Positions 1-5,037 of a stretch of 6,011 nt of DNA are shown here, piece by piece; the first letter of the stretch is position 1; each line of letters starts with the position of its first letter. The stretch comes from Pseudofrankia asymbiotica (lineage in GTDB: Bacteria > Actinomycetota > Actinomycetes > Frankiales > Frankiaceae). Position numbers and translations under genes: made by a program. Location of the stretch: contig NZ_MOMC01000042.1 in the NCBI RefSeq assembly GCF_001983105.1, forward strand, positions 64,020 through 70,030. Direction: 5' to 3'. A model generated the notes under the pieces. It did no database searches. It worked only from the letters and a program-made list of their open reading frames with translations, and had not been told where the DNA came from.

Positions 1-1106
1 GCGCGGCGAGCGGTGCGTTGGCCGAGCAGGAGCAGCACCACCACGCCGAGCAGGCCGATCCCGAGAGTCGCCAGCAGGATCGGCAGCGGCGCCGACGAGA
101 ACGACGCGGCCACGACGCCGAAACCGACGAGCGCGGCCCAGAAGTACATGAACAGCACCGCCCGGACCTGCGACTTGCCGATCTCCAGCATGCGGTGGTG
201 CAGGTGCATCTTGTCCGGCGCGAACGGTGAACGGCCCGCCCTGGTGCGGCGCACGACCGCGAGGCCGAGATCGAGGAACGGCACCATCAGCACGGCGAGC
301 GGGATGGCGAGCGGGATCAGCGACGGCAGCGAGCGGGACGGGCCGGCGTAGCCGCCGTAGGCGACCTGGCCCGTCACCGTGATCATCGACGAGGCTGACA
401 GCAGACCGATGAGCATCGACCCGGAGTCACCCATGAACAGTTTCGCCGGGTTGAAGTTGTGCGGCAGGAACCCGATGCAGACGCCGGCCGTGACGGCGGC
501 CAGCAGCGCGGCCGGCGTGGCCCGGTAGATGCCGTTGAGGACCGCGAGCGAGTAGGCGTAGTAGAACGTCGCCCCGGCGGCGATCGCCGCGACACCAGCC
601 GCGAGCCCGTCCAGGCCGTCGATGAAGTTCAGCGCGTTGACGAGGACGACGACGGCGAGGATCGAGATCGGGACGGCGGTCTCCGGGCCGAGGCTGAGCG
701 TCGTCTCGCTGTCCCAGTTGATGGCGAACGAGAACTGCACCCCGAGCTGCACCATCACGGCCGCGGCGACCATCTGGCCCGCGAGCTTCGTCAGCGAGTC
801 CAGCTCCCACTTGTCGTCGGCGACGCCCAGCAGGCAGATCAGCGTCGCCGCGACGAGCACGGCGCGAGGTTCGGACCAGTCACGCGAGACCTGGGACAGG
901 AACGGCAGCCGGTCGGCGACGGCGAGGCCGGCGTAGAGGCCGGCCAGCATCGCGAGCCCACCCAGCCGCGCCGTCGGCAACGCGTGCACGTCCCGGTCCC
1001 GTACCCCGGCGACTGCGCCGATGCGCAACGCCAGCGCCCTCGCGACCGGCGTCGTCAGGTAGGTGACGGCCGCCGCGACCACGAAGACGAGCGCGTACTC
1101 ACGCAC
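1..1106 (-). CDS. wecA: WecA/Rfe-like polyprenyl-phosphate GlcNAc-1-phosphate transferase, 3' end cut by window
   Basis: An integral-membrane enzyme of the MraY/WecA phosphoglycosyltransferase family. Family members transfer a sugar-1-phosphate (GlcNAc-1-P for WecA) from a UDP-sugar to a polyprenyl phosphate at the inner membrane face; in mycobacteria this starts the arabinogalactan linker. I translated 368 codons, and the frame stays open to the window edge. Visible motifs are LPTARLGG (about residues 43-50), the Asp-rich GVADDKWEL (94-102), NALNFIDGLDGLAAG (157-171) with the acidic catalytic-region residues, FMGDSGS (224-230), and the DKMHLHHRML histidine motif (298-307). Hydrophobic segments alternate with short loops throughout, as in a roughly ten- to eleven-helix protein. 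The GTG at 1106-1104 is the only usable start, because a TAA lies 11 codons upstream in frame with no start between. A GGATGG stretch is a weak ribosome site. The sugar specificity is inferred from family and gene order, not proven. Confidence 0.93.
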   Translation of the reverse strand, partial: MREYALVFVVAAAVTYLTTPVARALALRIGAVAGVRDRDVHALPTARLGGLAMLAGLYAGLAVADRLPFLSQVSRDWSEPRAVLVAATLICLLGVADDKWELDSLTKLAGQMVAAAVMVQLGVQFSFAINWDSETTLSLGPETAVPISILAVVVLVNALNFIDGLDGLAAGVAAIAAGATFYYAYSLAVLNGIYRATPAALLAAVTAGVCIGFLPHNFNPAKLFMGDSGSMLIGLLSASSMITVTGQVAYGGYAGPSRSLPSLIPLAIPLAVLMVPFLDLGLAVVRRTRAGRSPFAPDKMHLHHRMLEIGKSQVRAVLFMYFWAALVGFGVVAASFSSAPLPILLATLGIGLLGVVVLLLLGQRTARR

Positions 1107-1205
1107 GGCGCCATCCCATCCAGCCCCGACCTCCCATTACCGCGTTGACCGATGTGAGGGGTTCCCGCCGGTCCGTGCTCGCCGGCCTCGGTCGCGCGGG
1201 CCGGA

Positions 1206-1231
1206 GCGGACGGTGCCGATCGACGGTCCGC
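1206..1231 (-). terminator. Weak GC hairpin in the tsaC-wecA gap
   Basis: The arms GCGGAC (1206-1211) and GTCCGC (1226-1231) are perfect complements around a 14-nt loop that contains CGATCG. It lies just below the stop codon of the possible small ORF at 1233-1334 and about 100 nt above the wecA start. There is no T-run on the minus strand. It could end tsaC transcripts, but a 6-bp stem is easily found by chance at this GC content. Confidence 0.2.
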
Positions 1232-1232
1232 C

Positions 1233-1334
1233 TCAAGTGTCCCAGGGGATTCGTGGACCGGTGGTGGCGGCCTCCCAGGCCCAGCCGACCCGCGCGGCGG
1301 AGAGGACGGGGACGGCGAGGTCGGCCTCCGTCAC
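1233..1334 (-). CDS. Possible 33-codon small ORF overlapping the tsaC stop
   Basis: A GTG at 1334-1332 overlaps the tsaC TGA as GTGA, a classic coupled junction, and is preceded about six bases upstream by a GGGGGT stretch that could act as a ribosome site. The ORF would encode 33 residues beginning VTEADLAVPVLS and ending GPRIPWDT before a TGA at 1235-1233. It has no recognisable domain, no signal peptide and no convincing membrane segment. The same frame is open far into tsaC, which is common in GC-rich DNA, so the open frame is weak evidence. It may be a real leaderless or coupled peptide, a decayed remnant of a gene between tsaC and wecA, or chance. No function is proposed. Confidence 0.2.
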   Translation of the reverse strand: MTEADLAVPVLSAARVGWAWEAATTGPRIPWDT

Positions 1335-1987
1335 GACGAGACCCCCGACGGCGCCTCGACCAGCGGCAGCACCGCGCGCAACGCCGCCAGGTCGATCGCG
1401 CCGAGCCGGACCACCCGGGGGACCTCGGTGGTGCAGTCGACGATCGTGGACGCGACGCCCACCGCGGCGGGGCCGGCGTCGAGATAGACCTCGACCTGTT
1501 CGCCGAGCTGGGCGACGGCCTCGTCCGCGGTGTTCGCGGCCGGCTGGCCGGACCGGTTCGCGCTGGAGACGGCCATCGGCCCCGTACGGCCGAGAAGGTC
1601 GATCGCGACCGGATGGAGAGGCATGCGCACCGCCACCGTGCCGCGGCTGTCCCCGAGATCCCAGCGCAGGGACGGAGCCTGCCGCACGATCACCGTCAGC
1701 CCGCCCGGCCAGAACGCCCTGGTGAGCTCGCGCACCGGCATGGTGACGTTGTTGACCAGGCCTTCCAGCGTGCGCCACGAGCCGATCAGAACCGGCACGG
1801 GCATGTCCCTGCCGCGCCCCTTCGCGGCGAGCAGGGCACGCACCGCGGACGCGTCGAACGCGTCCGCGCCGATCCCGTACACCGTGTCGGTGGGCAGGAC
1901 GACGAGGTCGCCCCGGCCGACCGCCCCCGCGGCCGCCTCGAGGCCGGTCCGCCTCGCCGCCTCGTCCGTGCAGTCGAACAGCCGCAT
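1331..1987 (-). CDS. tsaC: L-threonylcarbamoyladenylate synthase (Sua5/YrdC/YwlC family)
   Basis: A cytoplasmic enzyme that makes threonylcarbamoyl-AMP from threonine, bicarbonate and ATP, the first step of t6A37 modification in ANN-decoding tRNAs; the TsaB/TsaD/TsaE proteins complete it elsewhere. The product is 218 residues, the length of single-domain YrdC/YwlC proteins without the extra C-terminal Sua5 domain. Conserved parts are PTDTVYGIG (32-40), the KGRGRDMPV loop (56-64), FWPGGLT (92-98), RMPLHP (121-126), SSANRSG (141-147) and ASTIVD (179-184), which together line the nucleotide and threonine pocket. The ATG at 1987 is preceded closely by GCGAGGGG. It lies 148 nt downstream of prmC, so it may have its own signal or be read through. 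From memory, M. tuberculosis Rv1301 has the same position and much the same sequence. The assignment is firm; the symbol could equally be sua5 or ywlC. Confidence 0.95.
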   Translation of the reverse strand: MRLFDCTDEAARRTGLEAAAGAVGRGDLVVLPTDTVYGIGADAFDASAVRALLAAKGRGRDMPVPVLIGSWRTLEGLVNNVTMPVRELTRAFWPGGLTVIVRQAPSLRWDLGDSRGTVAVRMPLHPVAIDLLGRTGPMAVSSANRSGQPAANTADEAVAQLGEQVEVYLDAGPAAVGVASTIVDCTTEVPRVVRLGAIDLAALRAVLPLVEAPSGVSS

Positions 1988-2062
1988 GACCCCTCGCCGA
2001 ACTTGTCTCGCGCAGTCGTCCGGGCCGCCTGGACGGCGCCCAGACGTCGAGCCGCCCGTTCC

Positions 2063-2080
2063 GGGGGCTGGCCCGCCCCC
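2063..2080 (-). terminator. Short GC hairpin in the prmC-tsaC gap
   Basis: A perfect 6-bp stem (GGGGGC at 2063-2068, GCCCCC at 2075-2080) with a 6-nt loop lies about 56 nt past the prmC stop, in the 148-nt gap before tsaC. No T-tract follows on the minus strand. It may be a weak terminator or processing site, or only a result of base composition. I saw no gene in this gap. Confidence 0.25.
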
Positions 2081-2135
2081 TGGGCCACCAACCTACAGCC
2101 GGGGCCGCCGCGGCCGAGCCGCGAGATCGCCCGGC

Positions 2136-3245
2136 CTACGTCCAGCGTGCCGTGACGAAACGGTCGCGACCCACGAGATCGCGGTGCGTGACGATCTCGC
2201 GCCACCCACCGACCGCGGCCAGCAGCTCCCGAACGGCCGGGCCCTGGCCGTCGGCGTGCTCCATCGCGAACAGTCCGCCTGGGCGCAGCAGGCCCGCCGC
2301 GGCGGCGGCCACGGCGCGCGGGCCGGCGAGCCCGTCCCCGCCGCCGCCCCACAGGGCCCAGGGCGGATCGTGGTCGCCTACCTCAGGAGTGACCGCGGCC
2401 CGGTCCGCGTCCGGCAGGTAGGGCGGGTTCGAGACGACGGCGTCCACCCGCCCGGTCAGCCGGGAGAGCGCGGTCAGCACGGGCACGGCCGCCCAGCCCG
2501 CCGGCGCCGGAACACCCGCGGCGGCGGGCGTTCCGGCGCCGGCGACGTCGGCGGCATGCACCTCGACGGGCAGTCCCGTGCCGGCGGCGTTGCGCCTCAG
2601 CCACCGCAGCGCCGCGGGGTCGGCCTCGACCGCGTGCACCTCGGTGCCAGGCACCTCGTCGGCGAGCGCGAGCGCGATCGCCCCGGACCCGGCGCACAGA
2701 TCCACGCAGACGAACCGGGGGCGACCGCCCGCGGGGGCGTCGGCGCCCGCGTCGGCGCCGGTGGCGACGTCCGTCCGCTCGCTCGGCCGCCGCGTCCCGG
2801 CCGTCAGTTCCTGGGACCTCGGCCGCCGGTCGCGCGAAGAAGGAGCATTTTCGCGCGCCCTTTGGCCCTTCAGCGCGTCGATCACCCAGCCGACGACCGT
2901 CTCGGTCTCCGGCCGGGGCACGAAGACCCCGGGGCCAACGGCGAGCGCGAGATGACGGAAGTAGGCCTCGCCGGTGAGGTGCTGCAGCGGCACCCGCCGC
3001 GCCCGGCTCGTGACCAGGCCACGCAGCCGCTCGGCGGCGCCCGGCGCGATCTCCCGAACCAGCGGGAGCCGCCCACGCGCGACCCCCAGCACGTGCGCGG
3101 CGAGCAGCTCGGCGTCGACGCGCGGGCTAGCGACACCCGCGTCGGCGAGCCGCCCGGTCGCCCAGGCGAGCTCAGCCGCCAGCGGGACGTCGGCGGTTCC
3201 GGCCGCGGAGCGCGCCGGGACCGCCGGGACCGCCGGGCCGCTCAC
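2136..3245 (-). CDS. prmC: Peptide chain release factor N5-glutamine methyltransferase PrmC (HemK), with extra linkers
   Basis: A cytoplasmic SAM-dependent enzyme that methylates the glutamine of the GGQ motif in RF1 and RF2, which improves peptide release. The N-terminal helical substrate-binding domain covers about residues 20-125 (SPRVDAELLAAHVLG at 40-54, PLQHLTGEAYF at 86-96, FVPRPETE at 108-115). The Rossmann methyltransferase domain follows from about 178: DLCAGSGAIAL (182-192) is the SAM loop, VEADP (206-210) contains the ribose-binding acid, and NPPY (273-276) is the catalytic amide-methyltransferase motif. At 369 residues it is far longer than the usual 280 or so. The surplus is a Pro/Ala-rich N-terminus, a charged linker at about 127-177, and a Pro/Ala/Gly-rich loop at about 234-266. 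The GTG start directly follows the prfA TGA, with GAGGG about nine bases upstream, so translation is probably coupled. The stop is TAG. Confidence 0.94.
   Translation of the reverse strand: MSGPAVPAVPARSAAGTADVPLAAELAWATGRLADAGVASPRVDAELLAAHVLGVARGRLPLVREIAPGAAERLRGLVTSRARRVPLQHLTGEAYFRHLALAVGPGVFVPRPETETVVGWVIDALKGQRARENAPSSRDRRPRSQELTAGTRRPSERTDVATGADAGADAPAGGRPRFVCVDLCAGSGAIALALADEVPGTEVHAVEADPAALRWLRRNAAGTGLPVEVHAADVAGAGTPAAAGVPAPAGWAAVPVLTALSRLTGRVDAVVSNPPYLPDADRAAVTPEVGDHDPPWALWGGGGDGLAGPRAVAAAAAGLLRPGGLFAMEHADGQGPAVRELLAAVGGWREIVTHRDLVGRDRFVTARWT
2737..2760. repeat. Two tandem 12-bp units in the PrmC linker
   Basis: The 12-bp units at 2737-2748 and 2749-2760 differ only in the last base. 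They encode the GADAGADA stretch at about residues 163-170 of PrmC, in the added linker between its two domains. This fits growth of a disordered linker by slippage of GC-rich DNA. Confidence 0.7.
2831..2857. repeat. Palindrome with an AT-richer core inside prmC
   Basis: Perfect 8-bp inverted arms CGCGCGAA (2831-2838) and TTCGCGCG (2850-2857) flank an 11-nt centre, GAAGGAGCATT. The element lies in frame in the added linker of PrmC (about residues 130-139). Its centre is clearly poorer in GC than the surrounding coding DNA. It may be a chance palindrome or a copy of a dispersed palindromic element; one window cannot decide. Confidence 0.6.
3214..3240. repeat. Three 9-bp tandem units at the start of prmC
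   Basis: Units GCCGGGACC at 3214-3222 and 3223-3231 are identical, and 3232-3240 (GCCGGGCCG) is an imperfect third copy. They encode the PAVPAVPA segment of the PrmC N-terminus, directly after its GTG start. The unit length keeps the reading frame, so copy number could vary without breaking the gene. Confidence 0.75.
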
Positions 3246-4331
3246 TCAGCCGCCCTCGTCGGGGCTTTCCGCGAGCCTCTCGGCGAGGTCCGCCGCGACG
3301 AGCGCGTCGAGCACGTCGTCGAGCTCGCCGTCGAGAACCTGCTCCAGGTTGTGCGCCTTGTAGCCGACCCGATGGTCGGCGATCCGGTTCTCCGGGAAGT
3401 TGTACGTCCGCACCTTGTCCGAACGGTCCAGGGTGCGGACCTGGCTGGCCCTTGCCGCGGACTTCTCCGACTCGGCCTTTTCCCTCGCTATGGTCAGCAA
3501 CCGGGCGCGCAGAATCCGCAGCGCCGACTCCTTGTTCTGCAGCTGGCTCTTCTCGTTCTGGCAGGAGACGACGACCCCGGTCGGCATATGGGTGATGCGC
3601 ACCGCCGAGTCGGTGGTGTTGACGCTCTGGCCACCGGGTCCCGACGAGCGGAAGACGTCGATGCGCAGGTCGTTCGCGTCGATCTCGACGTCGACGTCCT
3701 CGGCCTCCGGCATGACGAGCACGCCCGCGGCGGATGTGTGGATACGCCCGGCCGACTCGGTCACGGGCACCCGCTGGACGCGGTGCACGCCGCCCTCGAA
3801 CCGCAGCCGGCCGTAGACGCCCGGCTGGCCGGGGGGAACCTGGCCGCGGTACTTCACCGCGACGCTGATGTCGCGGTAGCCGCCCAGGTCGCTCGGGTTG
3901 GCGTCGAGGATCTCCGTCTTCCAGCCGCGCCGCTCCGCGTAGCGCAGGTACATCCGCAGCAGGTCGCCGGCGAACAGCGCGGACTCCTGGCCGCCCGCTC
4001 CGGCCTTCACCTCGAGAATCGCGTCCCGGCTGTCGTCGGGGTCGGCGGGCACGAGCAGGGCCCGCAGCCGCTGGCGCTGCTCGGCGATGGCGGCCTCCAG
4101 GTCCGCCACCTCGGAACGGAACGACGCGTCCTCGGTGGCCAGCTCCCTGGCCGTCTCCAGCTCGCCGTTCGTGTGCTCCATCTCACGCGCGAGTTCGACG
4201 ACGGCCGCGAGCTCCGCATAGCGTCGCCCCAGCCCGCGCGCCTCCGCGGCGTCGTTGTGCACGTCGGGGTCGGCGAGCCGCTTCTCGATCTCGGCGTGCT
4301 CGGCGAGCAACTTCTCCAGCGCGGAGGCCAT
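3246..4331 (-). CDS. prfA: Peptide chain release factor 1 (RF1)
   Basis: RF1 recognises UAA and UAG in the ribosomal A site and triggers release of the finished protein. The product is 361 residues, the usual RF1 length. An N-terminal coiled-coil-prone helical domain (about 1-100) is followed by [20 protein letters not shown] (109-128), then [11 protein letters not shown] (183-193), whose PVT (189-191) is the PxT stop-codon reader that separates RF1 from RF2, and [12 protein letters not shown] (229-240), whose GGQ (233-235) is the catalytic and methylated motif. The C-terminal part carries [14 protein letters not shown] (308-321). About nine extra residues, YRGQVPPGQ (161-169), precede [12 protein letters not shown] chose the ATG at 4331 (MASALEKLL), with AAAAGG about six bases upstream; the frame is open further up, but that part is unlike RF1 and contains the hairpin. 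The gene ends in TGA, which RF2 reads, and the next base begins prmC. Confidence 0.97.
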   Translation of the reverse strand: MASALEKLLAEHAEIEKRLADPDVHNDAAEARGLGRRYAELAAVVELAREMEHTNGELETARELATEDASFRSEVADLEAAIAEQRQRLRALLVPADPDDSRDAILEVKAGAGGQESALFAGDLLRMYLRYAERRGWKTEILDANPSDLGGYRDISVAVKYRGQVPPGQPGVYGRLRFEGGVHRVQRVPVTESAGRIHTSAAGVLVMPEAEDVDVEIDANDLRIDVFRSSGPGGQSVNTTDSAVRITHMPTGVVVSCQNEKSQLQNKESALRILRARLLTIAREKAESEKSAARASQVRTLDRSDKVRTYNFPENRIADHRVGYKAHNLEQVLDGELDDVLDALVAADLAERLAESPDEGG

Positions 4332-4370
4332 CAGCAACCTTTTCAACAAGTCGGCGGTATGAAGCAGGAA

Positions 4371-4404
4371 CGGCGCTCGTCCGGTCCAAACCGGACGAGC
4401 GCCG
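4371..4404 (-). terminator. Perfect 15-bp stem-loop upstream of prfA (terminator or leader hairpin)
   Basis: The arm CGGCGCTCGTCCGGT (4371-4385) and its exact complement at 4390-4404 enclose a 4-nt loop (TTGG on the transcribed minus strand). It ends 39 nt before the prfA ATG and lies in the 284-nt rpmE-prfA gap. On the minus strand it is followed by TTCCTGCTTC, which is pyrimidine-rich but not a clean T-run. It could end rpmE transcripts, attenuate readthrough into prfA, or protect the 5' end of a prfA message. The stem is far beyond chance length; its role is inferred. Confidence 0.6.
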
Positions 4405-4570
4405 CATCGCCGCGACACCAACCGCGGTCCCTGGCCCGTCAATCAGGCCTCACGAACCCGATCCCGACGCTCTGAGCGTCACTCAGCCGCGGGACGGCCC
4501 CGTTCAGGACCGACCCGATGCTGTGGACCAACTCCGGACCAGGTGGGAGAGAGCGCGGCGCCCGGCCGAA

Positions 4571-4594
4571 GGCTCCCGCCGGATCGGCGGAGCC
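4571..4594 (-). terminator. GC hairpin just after rpmE
   Basis: GGCTCCCGCC (4571-4580) pairs with GGCGGAGCC (4586-4594), with one bulged base and a 5-nt loop. It begins about 21 nt past the rpmE stop on the minus strand. A second small stem built from GGCGC/GCGCC lies between it and the stop codon (about 4598-4611). No T-tract follows, only TTCGG. It is a candidate 3' end for rpmE transcripts, of the T-poor type often proposed in actinobacteria. Confidence 0.4.
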
Positions 4595-4615
4595 GGCGGC
4601 GCCCAGGCGCCCCGC

Positions 4616-4852
4616 CTACTTAGTGCCGGATACCGGCTGGCCGGGCTGGCGCTTGCCGAACCGGCGCTCGAACTTCTCCACCCGGCCACCGACGTCGAGG
4701 ATCTTCTGCTTGCCGGTGTAGAACGGGTGGCACTGCGCGCACACCTCGACGTTGATCGAGCCGTTGTCCTTGGTGCTGCGCGTCGTGAACGTGTTCCCAC
4801 ACGTACAGACCACAGTGGTCTCGTGGTACGTCGGGTGAATGTCAGCCTTCAT
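4616..4852 (-). CDS. rpmE: 50S ribosomal protein L31, zinc-binding (C+) form
   Basis: A small protein of the large ribosomal subunit that bridges toward the 30S head. The product is 78 residues and begins [12 protein letters not shown], the typical L31 start. CTCGN (Cys16 and Cys18) and [12 protein letters not shown] (Cys38 and Cys41) supply four cysteines, which marks the zinc-binding C+ form rather than the cysteine-free form made under zinc starvation. The conserved [12 protein letters not shown] follows at 55-66, and the tail [13 protein letters not shown] is basic. I start it at the ATG at 4852; a GTG five codons upstream is in frame, but the AGAGGG ribosome site lies between the two, which favours the ATG. 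It follows rho after 185 nt and precedes prfA by 284 nt, with hairpins in both gaps, so it may be a short separate unit. I see no clear Zur-like operator. The stop is TAG. Confidence 0.96.
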   Translation of the reverse strand: MKADIHPTYHETTVVCTCGNTFTTRSTKDNGSINVEVCAQCHPFYTGKQKILDVGGRVEKFERRFGKRQPGQPVSGTK

Positions 4853-4953
4853 GGTCCCTCTTCTCACATGGCCGCCGGGTCGCCGTCGCAGCCGCTACGG
4901 CGTGAACCGGAGCCTCCAACCGGCCCAAGTCTGCCAGACCTGGTGCCTGGGTC

Positions 4954-4987
4954 ACGGTGCCAGTGGCCTCAACACCACTGGCACCGT
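4954..4987 (-). terminator. Perfect 13-bp stem-loop downstream of rho
   Basis: The arms ACGGTGCCAGTGG (4954-4966) and CCACTGGCACCGT (4975-4987) are exact complements around an 8-nt loop. It lies 50 nt after the rho stop and about 100 nt before the rpmE start. The minus strand continues GACCCAGGCACC, so there is no T-run. The likeliest role is a rho 3' end (T-poor terminator or RNase-blocking stem); partial readthrough to rpmE is possible. Confidence 0.55.
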
Positions 4988-5037
4988 TCCTAGTCCCATC
5001 CCGGCGCCGGGCGCGGAGCGCCGGGCACCGGACCGCG

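Noticed and set aside
459..1148. A 229-codon plus-strand frame antisense to wecA
   Set aside because: It is highly charged, Arg-rich sequence with no domain, complementary to a well-supported wecA; a GC-content shadow.
1133..1166. A possible wecA promoter (TAATGG near 1133-1138 and GGGAAC near 1161-1166 on the minus strand)
   Set aside because: The spacing of about 22 nt is too long for the usual sigma factors, and neither box is a strong match.
4332..4442. A 37-residue N-terminal extension of RF1 starting at 4442
   Set aside because: The extension is unlike any RF1 and would translate through the 15-bp hairpin. The ATG at 4331 has a good ribosome site and gives the normal RF1 length.
1530..4475. 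A 981-codon open frame on the plus strand, antisense to tsaC, prmC and prfA
   Set aside because: Its product is Arg/Gly/Pro/Ala-rich low-complexity sequence with no recognisable domain. Genes with G or C in third positions commonly leave an antisense frame free of stops, and the minus-strand genes show clear family motifs.
4472..4486. A 5-bp inverted repeat CTGAG/CTCAG in the rpmE-prfA gap
   Set aside because: Too short to separate from chance, with no associated motif.
4880..4945. A possible rpmE promoter (TTGGAG and TAGCGG on the minus strand)
   Set aside because: Both hexamers are poor matches; nothing distinguishes them from chance.
5004..5026. A 9-bp direct repeat GCGCCGGGC after rho
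   Set aside because: Short, pure GC and expected by chance in this composition.
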